Positions 25,710 through 35,190 of a DNA stretch of 64,000 nucleotides are shown here, piece by piece (positions within the stretch are counted from its first letter, which is position 1; each line of letters begins with the position of its first letter). Origin of the DNA: CALMAK01 sp964392265 (lineage in GTDB: Bacteria > Patescibacteriota > Saccharimonadia > Saccharimonadales > Saccharimonadaceae); contig CAYMOS010000003.1 in the NCBI GenBank assembly GCA_964392265.1, positions 62,001-126,000 on the forward strand. Reading direction: 5' to 3'. Made by a program: the position numbers and the translations under genes. The notes below the pieces were generated by a model that saw nothing but the letters and a program-made list of their open reading frames with translations, did not search any database and had not been told where the DNA came from.

Positions 25710-26135
25710 CTAATCGACGATTTCAACACCCATACTGCGTGCAGTACCGGCAATGACTTTCATACGAGCTTCGTCGTCATTAGCATTTAGCTGGTCTTTC
25801 TTTGCTTCGGCGATTTCAGCGAGCTGAGCACGGGTAAGCTTACCAACTTTCTCGGCATGTGGCTTGCCACTACCCTTTTTGATGTTTGCCGCAGCACGAA
25901 TCATATCGTCAGCTGGCTGGCCAAGGCTTTTCCAGGTAAAGGTACGATCTTCGAACACTTGAATGTGTACGATGACGTCCTTGCCCATATCGCCCTTAGT
26001 TGCGTCGTTAAATGGATTGATAAAATCCATCATGTTAAGACCCCATTGACCTAGTGTTGAACCAACAGGAGGACCTGCGGTCGCGCGACCGGCTGGGATA
26101 CGAAGTTTGAGGTTACCAATAACCTTCTTTGCCAT
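25710..26135 (-). CDS. rplK: 50S ribosomal protein L11
   Basis: Binds the GTPase-associated centre of 23S rRNA; 141 residues, standard length. Seen: KLRIPAGRATAGPPVGSTLGQWGLN, where canonical L11 has PVGPALGQ, FINPFNDATKGDMGKDV, and the C-terminal rRNA-binding domain ending in GTARSMGVEIVD. It is not followed by rplA as in most bacteria; a foreign cdsA and a pilin gene lie between. It ends at a strong terminator. Confidence 0.98.
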   Translation of the reverse strand: MAKKVIGNLKLRIPAGRATAGPPVGSTLGQWGLNMMDFINPFNDATKGDMGKDVIVHIQVFEDRTFTWKSLGQPADDMIRAAANIKKGSGKPHAEKVGKLTRAQLAEIAEAKKDQLNANDDEARMKVIAGTARSMGVEIVD

Positions 26136-26211
26136 AGTTGTTTTTCCTTCTTGTACTAAATATCTTATTGAAGCATGTATTTAGTGCGTAACAACTGTTA
26201 TTATACCGCAT

Positions 26212-26892
26212 CTATGACTTTTTCTCAATAACCGCCTGCACCTTCCGTTGGATTTCTTGCCAGAATGACATCCAATCAATAACCAAGGGATTTTCGACCT
26301 CGGCTTTGGTAATGAGAGATTGAATGTAGTGAGCCAGGAAATTGATGTCATTCCGATCAGTTCGAGGAAATGTTTGCTGGAAAGAGGCGAGATTGTCTGG
26401 GATATTAAATTCTTTCATGAGGCCGAACAGCTCGCCAGGGAGAGGTCGGTGATAGCCACCCGACCCGTTGCGAGATCGATCTAGCCTATAAAAATCTAAC
26501 CACAGATTAAGACCCGTCGGCAGGGTTGGTTGGCCCGATAATTCATTGATCGCTTGATAGTCGCCAAGACCGGTATGAACGGCCATACCACCGACACTAT
26601 GGCGGACGGTTGCATAGCGAGGGCGTTGGGGTGTCCCGCGATCAGCAGTGGCCTCATAGCGGTAAAAATTAACCCAAAGTGGCAGCGCATTCTCCAGAGC
26701 CGCATTATGAGGGTGATCAAGTCGGTCTTTCACTTCTAGGGGATCAGGATTTGCGACCATGAGACAGCGCATACCGTGTACCCCCAGAAGGCGTTTGGTA
26801 TCGGGATATAAAAAATGCACCTGGGCTTCAAGTGCATTGTCATCGACTAATTGGTCAATCATCGCCTTTTCTCGTTCGCGTTGTATTGTCAT
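26212..26892 (-). CDS. Hypothetical protein between nusG and rplK
   Basis: A 226-residue soluble protein that I do not recognise. It has tryptophan- and tyrosine-rich patches (LPLWVNFYRYEA, LNLWLDFYRLDRS) that look like two copies of one short motif about 70 residues apart, and a C-terminal helical end (WMSFWQEIQRKVQAVIEKK). It interrupts the usual nusG-rplK order and is separated from nusG by a terminator, so it must have its own promoter. Confidence 0.7.
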   Translation of the reverse strand: MTIQREREKAMIDQLVDDNALEAQVHFLYPDTKRLLGVHGMRCLMVANPDPLEVKDRLDHPHNAALENALPLWVNFYRYEATADRGTPQRPRYATVRHSVGGMAVHTGLGDYQAINELSGQPTLPTGLNLWLDFYRLDRSRNGSGGYHRPLPGELFGLMKEFNIPDNLASFQQTFPRTDRNDINFLAHYIQSLITKAEVENPLVIDWMSFWQEIQRKVQAVIEKKS

Positions 26893-26977
26893 GATATTCC
26901 TCCTTCTCGCTTTCCGCCGAGGTACGCGAGTGATTTTTCCAATTTTATCATAGGTGTCAATACGTGCGCAATAATAA

Positions 26978-27001
26978 AATAGGCCCGGTGAGGGGCCTAT
27001 T
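26978..27001 (-). terminator. Terminator after nusG
   Basis: Stem AATAGGCCC / GGGCCTATT followed by TTATTATT on the minus strand, just beyond the nusG stop. Confidence 0.85.
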
Positions 27002-27019
27002 AATCCGAAAGGGTGGTAA

Positions 27020-27565
27020 TTATATCTTTGTTACCTGCAGAGCATCCAGTTCAACAGGGGTATCACGGCCAAACATGCTGACCATGACCTTAATCTTGCC
27101 CTTCTGAGTATCGATTTCGCTAATAGCGCCGTCAAAGCCTTTGAATGGACCATCGGTGATAGATACCACTTCGCCTTCGGCAAAGTCGATCTGATGCTTT
27201 GGATCTTCCACGCCCATACGTTTTTTGATCTTAGCAATTTCACTGTCAGAGACAGGAGTTGGCTCAGTGCCACTGCCGACAAATCCGGTGACGCCTGGAG
27301 TGTTGCGGACGATGTACCATGTTTCGTCGGTCAGTTTCATTTCGACCAGTGCGTAGCCTTGGAAGATTTTTGCTTCTACGACCTTACGCTTACCATTCTT
27401 GATTTGGATTTGCTTTTCCTTTGGCACCATGACATCAAAGATCTTGTCTGCCATGTCAACCGCGTTAATACGCTGGCGAATGCTATCGGCGACTTTTTCT
27501 TCGTAGCCACTATATGTGTGGATTGCGTACCATTGACGAGTGCTGTCGTAACGTTTTGTTGCCAT
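27020..27565 (-). CDS. nusG: Transcription termination/antitermination protein NusG
   Basis: Couples RNA polymerase to Rho or ribosomes; 181 residues. The NGN domain starts RQWYAIHTYSGYEEKVADSI with VMVPKEKQIQIKNGKR and KIFQGYALVEM. The C-terminal KOW domain has EGEVVSITDGPFKGFDGAISEID. It follows secE by 19 bases and is closed by a terminator, so secE-nusG is a two-gene operon. Confidence 0.97.
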   Translation of the reverse strand: MATKRYDSTRQWYAIHTYSGYEEKVADSIRQRINAVDMADKIFDVMVPKEKQIQIKNGKRKVVEAKIFQGYALVEMKLTDETWYIVRNTPGVTGFVGSGTEPTPVSDSEIAKIKKRMGVEDPKHQIDFAEGEVVSITDGPFKGFDGAISEIDTQKGKIKVMVSMFGRDTPVELDALQVTKI

Positions 27566-27584
27566 AATTGTGATCGTTTCTCCT

Positions 27585-27965
27585 CTAACCTAGAATTCTT
27601 TCAAATAGTAATTGGAACGCATAGTCAAGCAAGACAATCATACCGACAAAGAAGGCGGTAAAGATGACGACGGCAAGGGTTAGTCCCCAAGTTGTTCGAC
27701 GATTAGGCCATCGTACCTGACGTAGTTCAGCCCATGAGCCCTTAAAATAACCGCCAATTGAGGCGAGAATATTCTTACGAGCAGGAGCGTCTGATGTAGC
27801 AGCACGCGGTGCCTTTGTCTCGGTTGTTTTTTTGATCGCAGCAGGCTTGTCAGCCTTTGCTGCTGTGGTTGTCTTGGTGTCGGTTGCGGTGATGCGTGTC
27901 ACCTTGGTTGACTCAGAAGATGACTTCTTTGGTGAACCGCTCTTTGCCTTGCTTTTTTGCGCCAC
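27585..27965 (-). CDS. secE: Preprotein translocase subunit SecE
   Basis: Clamp subunit of the SecYEG channel. About 126 residues: a long Lys/Ser/Thr/Ala-rich N-terminal tail (about 1-65), then the conserved amphipathic segment YFKGSWAELRQVRWPNRRTTWG and one membrane helix (LTLAVVIFTAFFVGMIVLLDYAF). The start is best placed at GTG 27965 behind GGGAG; the frame is open further upstream to an ATG at 28013, which would fall inside the leader hairpin. Confidence 0.93.
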   Translation of the reverse strand: MAQKSKAKSGSPKKSSSESTKVTRITATDTKTTTAAKADKPAAIKKTTETKAPRAATSDAPARKNILASIGGYFKGSWAELRQVRWPNRRTTWGLTLAVVIFTAFFVGMIVLLDYAFQLLFERILG

Positions 27966-27989
27966 GCTGGTTATTTCTCCCAATTTAAA

Positions 27990-28008
27990 AGTCTGCTCTC
28001 GGCAGACT
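27990..28008 (-). promoter_or_regulatory. Leader hairpin upstream of secE
   Basis: A seven-base stem AGTCTGC / GCAGACT followed on the minus strand by TTTTAAATT, between the promoter and the secE start. It has the form of a weak intrinsic terminator, so attenuation of secE-nusG is possible. Confidence 0.5.
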
Positions 28009-28018
28009 GTCAAGTACT

Positions 28019-28047
28019 ATGGTACCGTACTTCGGTTAGTAGGTCAA
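28019..28047 (-). promoter_or_regulatory. secE-nusG promoter
   Basis: On the minus strand TTGACC (28042-28047), 17-nt spacer, TACCAT (28019-28024). It is back to back with the -10 of the divergent glycosyltransferase. Confidence 0.6.
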
Positions 28048-28074
28048 GCTGACGGCCGTGGTATGATGGAAGAG

Positions 28075-29226
28075 ATGATGCTTATTCTTTATGGCCTTTT
28101 AGCGGCAAGCTCGGTGACGTCTCTATTGCTGTTACAGCGGCTGATGCGGGTAATGCGACGCTTTACGCGCTATGTTCATCCCGAGTTGTCTCTTTCGACG
28201 AATGATTTACCGACCGTCTCGGTCTGCGTACCTGCCCGTAATGAAACGCACGCCATGACGCAATGTCTCGAACGAGTTGTGGCTAGTTCATACCCAAAAT
28301 TAGAGATTATTGTCCTAGACGATGCCTCGAAAGATAATACATCCGTCTTAATCAAATCGTTTGCGCATGTGGGCGTACGATTTGTTGAAGGTTCGCCCCT
28401 ACCCGACGGATGGCTAGGTAAGACCCATGCCGAGCACGAACTCTTCCACGAGGCGAGTGGGGATATTATTTTTTATCTTGATGTCGATACACATATCAAG
28501 CCACAAACAATTGATCGGCTGGTTGCGACAATGATTGCCGAGGAAGCAGATGTCGTATCAGTACTACCGACGCGTGATGATATCTGGCGGGGTAGTATTT
28601 TGTTTGCGACACTTCGCTATTTTTGGACGATGGTAATCCATCGCCGTGATTATCCGGCTGTTGCGAGTAGTGCGTGGATGGTGCGTCGAGACTTTCTAAT
28701 GCAATCATTTGGGGGATTTGAGAATTTACGCCTGGCAGTTGAGCCAGAAAAGCTGATTGCGGCACGTGCAGCAGCAGACCATCGTTATCGATTTCTCATT
28801 AGTACAGCTGATATGGGTGTCTCGTACGAAAAGAAATGGCGATCGCAGTTAGAGACGAGCGTTCGGCTGCTCTACCCCGGGCTTGAAGGTCGGGTCATTC
28901 AGGTCATTCTCGCCTATATCGTCCTTAGCCTCATGTTGCTGCCTTTTGTCTGGGTACCCACCGCCCTTGTCGTCGGCTGGTCATCAGCCCATGACATCGC
29001 ACTCCTAACGGGTCTCCTTTATATCGTCAGCTATACCCTCTATACCATGCGAGTTTGGCGCAAGGGGTGGATTATCGGCGGCGTTGTCTTTCCTGTCGTA
29101 TTGGTGCAAGAGGTGATTCTATTGACGGTGAGTATCTATGCCTACGCCACACGAACAGTGACATGGAAGGGTCGACCAATCACAGGTTCGGCAAAATCAG
29201 TCGCCCGCCCTATTCGTAATCTCTAG
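28075..29226 (+). CDS. Glycosyltransferase family 2, membrane associated
   Basis: About 383 residues. One N-terminal membrane segment is followed by a GT2 catalytic domain: VSVCVPARNETHAMTQCLERV, IIVLDDASKDNTSVL and IIFYLDVDTHIKPQT (DxD), then a C-terminal block of about three to four membrane helices (residues 280-355). This resembles HpnB/CrtQ-like membrane GT2 enzymes; the acceptor lipid is unknown. Several ATGs are clustered at 28063-28078. TATGAT at 28062-28067 suggests transcription starts near 28074, so I use 28075. The 3' end overlaps the convergent histidine kinase by four bases. Confidence 0.82.
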   Translation: MMLILYGLLAASSVTSLLLLQRLMRVMRRFTRYVHPELSLSTNDLPTVSVCVPARNETHAMTQCLERVVASSYPKLEIIVLDDASKDNTSVLIKSFAHVGVRFVEGSPLPDGWLGKTHAEHELFHEASGDIIFYLDVDTHIKPQTIDRLVATMIAEEADVVSVLPTRDDIWRGSILFATLRYFWTMVIHRRDYPAVASSAWMVRRDFLMQSFGGFENLRLAVEPEKLIAARAAADHRYRFLISTADMGVSYEKKWRSQLETSVRLLYPGLEGRVIQVILAYIVLSLMLLPFVWVPTALVVGWSSAHDIALLTGLLYIVSYTLYTMRVWRKGWIIGGVVFPVVLVQEVILLTVSIYAYATRTVTWKGRPITGSAKSVARPIRNL

Positions 29227-30845
29227 TCAGCTGCTGGCAGGCTAAAGCTAAAAGTTGAACCGTGATTAAGACGACTCTTTAACTCGACGCTGGTATGCAT
29301 TTTGCGAGCTAGTTTGGTAACGACATAGAGTCCTAGGCCGGTACCACCTGTTTCGCGGGTACGATAATCTTCGCTGCGATAGAATTTATCAAATACCTTG
29401 GTCTGCTCGCTCTTGCTGATTCCAATGCCGCTGTCCTTGACGGAAAAGGTGATCACATCATCTTTGCGTTTGACGATGAGCTTGATCGATCCCGTCTTGG
29501 TGTATTTAATGGCATTTGTAATAAAGTTTTGGAGTAGCTCCTCAAGATAGAGTCGACTGACTTCGACGGCTCCTAATTGAGCATCGGCATCAAGGTCAAG
29601 CGTCAGTCCTTTTTCTGCCGCCTGAGGCGCGTAAGTATCATACAGCGCCCGTAGTAAGGTCTGAACGTCAATACGCTCTTTTGTATCAGCCAGACCTCGT
29701 TCGGCGCGCGATAAGGTGCTGAGGTCATTAACCATTTTGGCAAGATAAAGGATTTGCTGGTGGGCGATGTCCACAGCCCCTCGAATGACATTGCGACCGA
29801 CGTTGTCTTTGGTGAGCATTACTTCGAGATTAGATAACGATCCTTCCACGACGGTAATGGGGGTGCGCAACTCATGGCTAACGACACTAATAAACTCATC
29901 GCGCTCTTCTTCGAGACTTTTGGACTTTGTGATGTCTCGCATAATAACGATGTGTCCGTCCTCCGCTCCAGAAAGATGACGGAAGGTCTTCCGGATAGGC
30001 GAAACGGTAATTTCAAGACGAATTCGCTCACCATCATCAAAAACATACCACAGGTCATCATAGACGTGGACGGTTTTTGAGGTATTAATGAGCGTAGAGA
30101 AAGTTATTGCTTCTCCTTTGCTATCAACAAGTGGCAGGACTGCGTCAATGTGATGTCCGTTCAAGCTGTCATTTGTGTCAAGCAGATCGAGGCTGGCCGA
30201 GTTGTATACACGCACGATACCCTTTTTATCTGTACTTAGGACGGCATCGGCAAGATTATTAACGATGGTCAAAATACGGTCACGCTGGAGAATTTCCTGG
30301 GCATGACTGCGCTTTAACTCGCTACGATCAACGGCTTGAGCTCGGCTCATGCTCATGACAACAATACCGCAAATCAGAACGGCCACAAGTGCAGATAGAT
30401 CGTAAAGCACAGTGGTGATATCGATCGGTCCCCATACTAATACGTCGGCAATAACAACAGACAAAAATACAGTGACGCTAGAGAGAACACCAACGCGACC
30501 GAAATAGATGCTAGCAGTAATGAGAAGCAAGAGCCAACAGGCAGCAAAAGGAGTTAATATACCGGTAACAAACAATAAATAGAAAGCCGACAATATGTGA
30601 TATAGCGCCAGCCGAAACGCAACAACGGATCGAGATCTCGTGCGGTCGAGAAATTGCCAAATAGCTACTATCATCCAGATGATCGATACGGCGTTGAGAA
30701 TGGCAAAGCTCGTAAAGTTATGACTATAAATAATGCCCACTGCATGAAGGTACCCGTATCCAATGAGAATAAACGGAATAATCAGTCCAGCATAGCGAAG
30801 AATCCGGGCCGCTTGCGGAGTATAACTAGTACCACCCTTGTGCAT
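29223..30845 (-). CDS. Sensor histidine kinase with membrane sensor and PAS domain
   Basis: About 540 residues. Six to seven N-terminal membrane helices (about 15-185), a PAS domain (about 215-325: DRILTIVNNLADAVLSTDKKG), HisKA with the phospho-acceptor in FISVVSHELRTPITVVEG, and HATPase_c with N box NFITNAIKYTKTG, G1 DSGIGISKSE and G2 TGGTGLGLYV. No response regulator is adjacent, so it is an orphan kinase in this window. The ATG at 30845 is chosen because a TATGCT box lies shortly upstream; the open frame extends to 30881. Confidence 0.9.
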   Translation of the reverse strand: MHKGGTSYTPQAARILRYAGLIIPFILIGYGYLHAVGIIYSHNFTSFAILNAVSIIWMIVAIWQFLDRTRSRSVVAFRLALYHILSAFYLLFVTGILTPFAACWLLLLITASIYFGRVGVLSSVTVFLSVVIADVLVWGPIDITTVLYDLSALVAVLICGIVVMSMSRAQAVDRSELKRSHAQEILQRDRILTIVNNLADAVLSTDKKGIVRVYNSASLDLLDTNDSLNGHHIDAVLPLVDSKGEAITFSTLINTSKTVHVYDDLWYVFDDGERIRLEITVSPIRKTFRHLSGAEDGHIVIMRDITKSKSLEEERDEFISVVSHELRTPITVVEGSLSNLEVMLTKDNVGRNVIRGAVDIAHQQILYLAKMVNDLSTLSRAERGLADTKERIDVQTLLRALYDTYAPQAAEKGLTLDLDADAQLGAVEVSRLYLEELLQNFITNAIKYTKTGSIKLIVKRKDDVITFSVKDSGIGISKSEQTKVFDKFYRSEDYRTRETGGTGLGLYVVTKLARKMHTSVELKSRLNHGSTFSFSLPAAD

Positions 30846-30895
30846 ACTGTTAGCATAGCATGATACGGCTCCCCCAAACAATATAAAGCCTATGG

Positions 30896-31591
30896 TTAAA
30901 TAGTGGGAACTTCCTTTTTGAGGGCGGCACGATGTGCAAGATAACGCGGGTCGTATTGGCCAACGAGATGCCAGAACCGATCACTATGATTCATTTCAAC
31001 CGTATGAGAGAGCTCATGCAGCAGGACATAGTCAATGAGCTTGAACGGCAGCTTCATCAGGGCAATATTAAGGCTGATTGTTCCGGTGCTACTGCAACTT
31101 CCCCATCGGCCACTGGCATGAGAAAAGCGGACGCGTTCGTAGTGAAACCCATGCTGATCGGCGAGGTATTTGAGGCGCTTGGGTAGGTAGCCTTTTGCTT
31201 CGCGGCGTAAGGCGGCAATGATTTCTTTTCTAAGAAGAGATTGAATCTCTGGTGAGTCAAGTGACGTATTGGCAGGTTTTGTCACAATAATGTGTAATCC
31301 TTGTCGTTTAATGCTAACGACTCTACCGCTGCGTACAATCAGGCTGTGGCTTTTCCCTATTGCGTCGCCATCGTGATAGTTGAGGGTAGGGCGATGGTGA
31401 TGGAGTAACTGATGAAGCTCGTCCCGAGACGCGGCAATAGCACGTTTGATGAAGAACAGAGGTGAATAGAGTGGTGCTGAGACGCGAATCGTCCCGTCCG
31501 GGGCAACCCGCATGCGAATATGTTTTGAGCGCGCACTTTTACGAATCGTGATTTTGCCTAATTCGGGATCAAGAATGATCGGCATTCGCAC
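30896..31591 (-). CDS. M48/YgjP-type zinc metallopeptidase
   Basis: A 231-residue SprT/YgjP-like (DUF45) protein. The zinc site is YVLLHELSHTVEMNHSDRFW near residue 190, with HExxH and the downstream histidine. The preceding FSHASGRWGSCSSTGTISLN is the family's conserved region. These proteins are predicted proteases of unknown target. The start lies directly after the stop of the P-loop kinase gene, so they are co-transcribed. Confidence 0.88.
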   Translation of the reverse strand: MRMPIILDPELGKITIRKSARSKHIRMRVAPDGTIRVSAPLYSPLFFIKRAIAASRDELHQLLHHHRPTLNYHDGDAIGKSHSLIVRSGRVVSIKRQGLHIIVTKPANTSLDSPEIQSLLRKEIIAALRREAKGYLPKRLKYLADQHGFHYERVRFSHASGRWGSCSSTGTISLNIALMKLPFKLIDYVLLHELSHTVEMNHSDRFWHLVGQYDPRYLAHRAALKKEVPTI

Positions 31592-32161
31592 CTACCGTAT
31601 GGTTACCGACCGACCAGCGGGACGATTGGGAGTGGATGCGCGGCGTGCGCGCGGCATACTGAGTTTGGTGAGAACAATTTTTAACTGTGAGGCGTAGGTG
31701 TGCTTACCACTGATAACAACGGGGGTGTCGCTTTGTTTGAAGGAAGCAAATGATTTTTCATAGCGCTGATACTGCGTGGGCCGGAGACCACTTTTGGCGG
31801 CACGAGATTTTGCAGTACCTGCATCGATTTGCACCCAAACAAACAGAGTCTCATAACCCGCCTTCTTAGCCTGATCGGCGACCTCTTCACGGTGATCTTC
31901 GGATTGAATGTCGGCTTCATATACAACAACTGCGCCCGTTTTGAATAACTCACTTAGCATATGGTGGGCAACACGATCAACCAGGACGTCCTCGTTCGCA
32001 TCAAAATGTGGATTATCGAAAAGTTCGCGGCGGATTGCCTTCCAGCTGACCAGTGGTACTGAAAAAGTGTGCGAAAAACGCTCGGCAAAAAAGCTCTTCC
32101 CGGCCCCAGGAACCCCTACCATCACAATCAGATGTGGCTTTGCAAGACTAAGCGATTTCAT
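31592..32161 (-). CDS. P-loop kinase-like ATPase
   Basis: A 189-residue AAA_33-type nucleotide kinase. Walker A is VGVPGAGKSFFAERF near residue 16. An Asp-containing strand follows (VVVYEADIQSEDHREEVADQA) and the later FVWVQIDAGTAKSRAAKSG resembles the LID region of small-molecule and RNA kinases. The C-terminal basic tail (RRASTPNRPAGRSVTIR) is unusual. TATACT at 32169-32174 sits seven bases from the ATG, so the message is leaderless and runs into the metallopeptidase gene. Confidence 0.78.
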   Translation of the reverse strand: MKSLSLAKPHLIVMVGVPGAGKSFFAERFSHTFSVPLVSWKAIRRELFDNPHFDANEDVLVDRVAHHMLSELFKTGAVVVYEADIQSEDHREEVADQAKKAGYETLFVWVQIDAGTAKSRAAKSGLRPTQYQRYEKSFASFKQSDTPVVISGKHTYASQLKIVLTKLSMPRARRASTPNRPAGRSVTIR

Positions 32162-32263
32162 AAGATGTAGTATACCAGGTTTTTTGGACTCATTCCAATG
32201 ACTACCAGATAAGCATAAGCTTTTCTCGACACGGCAGAAGGATAGTATATACTGTACATAGTT

Positions 32264-33190
32264 ATGACTATTTCAGACAATTCGGTGCACCTAGGTGATT
32301 TTATTCTTGATGGTATGTTTGCGACAATTTTGGGTGCACCGGTTATCTTCGTCGGCACCTATATATTGTTACAGTTGGCCGCCATTGCATTTGCTCACGC
32401 TGGCCGCTTATCACGCGCCATACAGGTGCGACAGGTATTTTTGCGCCAGACAATCATCGCGTATTACGAGCCGCCCCTTGGGGTGCATCCGGCTGAGATG
32501 GCATTTTTATATGACCAGACGTTTGGCAAAGAGGAATATCTTGCCACGTTATTTGACTTAGAGCGTCGGGGGTACATCGCGATCGTCCCAACTGCTGATA
32601 CTGATGATTTTGTTGTTAGTCTCAAACCAACGTTTTACAAGGAGCGACTAGGCAACATCGATCTTCACGTTCTGGCGACGCTAGCGATTACCAAACGAGG
32701 ACAGCATATTTATTGGCGAGATGCCTCTCGTAGGATTGCGCTGCATGATCGCAGTCTGCAGCATGTCGTGGAGACCGAATTGGTTCGAAGAGGCTGGATT
32801 ACCGAGCGCTATCGAGATAAAGAGTACGGCATTATGACACTATTTTTCATCATCGCGATATTCGGCGTTAGCGCCGCATGTCTCATACCACTGGGGTACA
32901 TTGACTGGGTATACGTGAGTGCGGCTATAGTATCATTCATCTTTTGGTGGCCAACGACGCGCTCTACCTATTTTCGTGCTTTACGGATGGCGCCACGATT
33001 CAATAGGCATTTCACACGAGTGTGGGGACAGCTTGAAGGCTATCGTTTGTTTGTTGAGAAAGTTGAATTAGATCGAATTCGTTTTGCTAATCATGAGGCC
33101 CATGAGAAATATCGTCACGACACCCTTCCCTATGCGGTGGCTCTCAATCTCGCTACAGATTGGCAACGTCGTTTTATAGAGAAAGCATAA
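32264..33190 (+). CDS. DUF2207-like membrane protein, short form
   Basis: A 308-residue membrane protein. One N-terminal membrane helix is followed by YYEPPLGVHPAEMAFLYDQTFGKEEYLATLFDLERRGYIAI, which resembles the cytoplasmic part of DUF2207 proteins. Two central helices (about 190-230) and the terminal LPYAVALNLATDWQRRFIEKA also match that family. The long extracytoplasmic domain usual for DUF2207 is absent. TATACT at 32248-32253 lies ten bases before the ATG. Confidence 0.7.
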   Translation: MTISDNSVHLGDFILDGMFATILGAPVIFVGTYILLQLAAIAFAHAGRLSRAIQVRQVFLRQTIIAYYEPPLGVHPAEMAFLYDQTFGKEEYLATLFDLERRGYIAIVPTADTDDFVVSLKPTFYKERLGNIDLHVLATLAITKRGQHIYWRDASRRIALHDRSLQHVVETELVRRGWITERYRDKEYGIMTLFFIIAIFGVSAACLIPLGYIDWVYVSAAIVSFIFWWPTTRSTYFRALRMAPRFNRHFTRVWGQLEGYRLFVEKVELDRIRFANHEAHEKYRHDTLPYAVALNLATDWQRRFIEKA

Positions 33191-33209
33191 GCTGATATAC
33201 TAAATAAGA

Positions 33210-35190
33210 ATGAAGCGGAAGACAATTGCTGCCATTGATCCATGGCTCGAACCCTATCAGGAGAAGCTTGAGGCGCAGCAAGACTACTTTGAGGTGGCCG
33301 AGGCACGCATAACGAATGGAATGACACTGGCGGACTTTGCCCTGGGTCACTTGTATTTTGGGCTGCATCTTGAAAAGGATGAATGGGTTATACGCGAATG
33401 GGCACCAGGGGCTACGCATCTCTTCCTTCTTTGTGGCAAGAACGACTGGAAGAAGGACGATACCTACGCTTTTACACGTATTGAGAATGGGGGGGGGGTG
33501 GGAATTACGGCTGCCGATGGCTTTGTTAACAAATGGCGATCGCTATAAGTTGCATGTCCAGTGGAGTGGCGGAAGTGGCGATAGGATACCTTCTTATGCA
33601 ACGTACGCTGTGCAGGACGAGGCAACGATGGGCTTTGACGCAGTGGTATGGCAGCCAGCTGTTTCCTATCAATGGAAGCACGAAACACCTCCAAAACCCG
33701 CCGTGCCACTTATTTACGAGGCCCACGTTGGAATGAGTAGTGACCAGCCTGAGGTAGCAAGCTATCAATACTTTACTGATACGGTACTTCCTCGCATACA
33801 AGAGCTTGGCTATAACACCGTACAGCTGATGGCCGTGCAAGAACACCCTTACTATGGGAGCTTTGGATATCATGTCTCGAACTTTTTTGCGCCCAGCTCG
33901 CGTTTTGGCACGCCAGACGAGCTAAAGCAACTCATTGACACTGCGCATGGCATGGGACTACGCGTCATTATGGATATAGTTCACTCGCACGCCGTCAAAA
34001 ATGAGAATGAAGGCCTCAGCCGTTTTGATGGTACGCTGACACAGTATTTTCATGCAGGTGATCGCGGTAACCATGCGGCGTGGGATTCGCGAACATTTGA
34101 TTATGGCAAGTCTGAGGTGGCCCATTTTCTTCTGTCAAATATTCGATACTGGATAGACGAGTTTCGTTTTGACGGGTTTCGGTTCGATGGCGTGACGAGC
34201 ATGCTGTATCACGATCATGGCCTTGGCCGTGCATTCGGCAGCTACGATGACTATTTGTCGGATAATACCGATCTTGATGCTCTTGCGTATCTTCGTATGG
34301 CTAGTACACTCCTCCATACGGTTCGTCCTGATGCGACGGTGATTGCCGAGGATATGAGCGCCTATCCTGGCCTGGCCGCCCCGGTTGAGAAAGGTGGCAT
34401 AGGCTTTGACTATCGTCTCAGCATGGGAGTGCCCGACCTTTGGATAAAATTGTTAAAAGAAAAACGCGATGAAGACTGGAACCTTGGCCATTTATTCCAT
34501 GAACTAACAACGCATCGCCCCGAAGAACAAACGATCAGTTATGCCGAGAGCCATGACCAAGCTTTGGTTGGTGATAAAACACTGATTTTTCGCCTGATCG
34601 ATAAGGATATGTATGATCATATGCAGATCGATGATAACAATCTCGTGGTCGAGCGTGGTATTGCCTTGCATAAAATGATTCGTCTGCTGACCGCCAGTAC
34701 GCATGCCGGGGGGTATTTGAACTTTATGGGTAATGAATTTGGCCACCCGGAATGGATTGACTTCCCTCGTGAAGGTAATAATTGGTCGTATCATTATGCT
34801 CGCCGACAATGGGATTTGGCAGATAATCCTCGATTAAAGTATCAGTGGCTACAGGCGTTTGATCAAACAATGGTCGGACTGGTCAAACAACTACGAGATC
34901 AGAGTTATCATTACGTGACGATTGACGAAAACCGACAGTTGCTGTCGTTTGTGCGAGATGACTATCTATTTGTCTTTAGTTTTTCACCCGTTACCTCATA
35001 TACGGATCACGCTATCCCAGCGTTTGATGGCGACTATCGTCTGATACTCTCTAGTGATGCCACAACATTCGGCGGTAACGATAGAGTTAATATGGATATG
35101 ACCTACGTGTCTGCGAAGGAGAAGCTACCCCTCTATCTTCCAAGTAGAACGGCACTTGTTTTTATGCTCACCAACGCTCGTCATGAATAA
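33210..35190 (+). CDS. glgB: 1,4-alpha-glucan branching enzyme, interrupted by a frameshift at a G10 tract
   Basis: Introduces alpha-1,6 branches in glycogen. The reading frame is split: frame 1 (33210-33548) holds the CBM48-like N-terminus (YFGLHLEKDEWVIREWAPGATHLFL), and the remaining GH13 enzyme is in frame 2 up to 35190. Removing one G from the run at 33489-33498 joins the frames in NGGGWELRLP. Catalytic residues are intact: MDIVHSHAVKN, FRFDGFRFDGVTSM (nucleophile Asp), VIAEDMSAYPG (acid/base Glu) and YAESHDQALVGDK. It resembles the eukaryote-like GBE1 group. As written it would make a 112-residue fragment; phase variation, slippage or a sequencing error are all possible. Confidence 0.88.
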
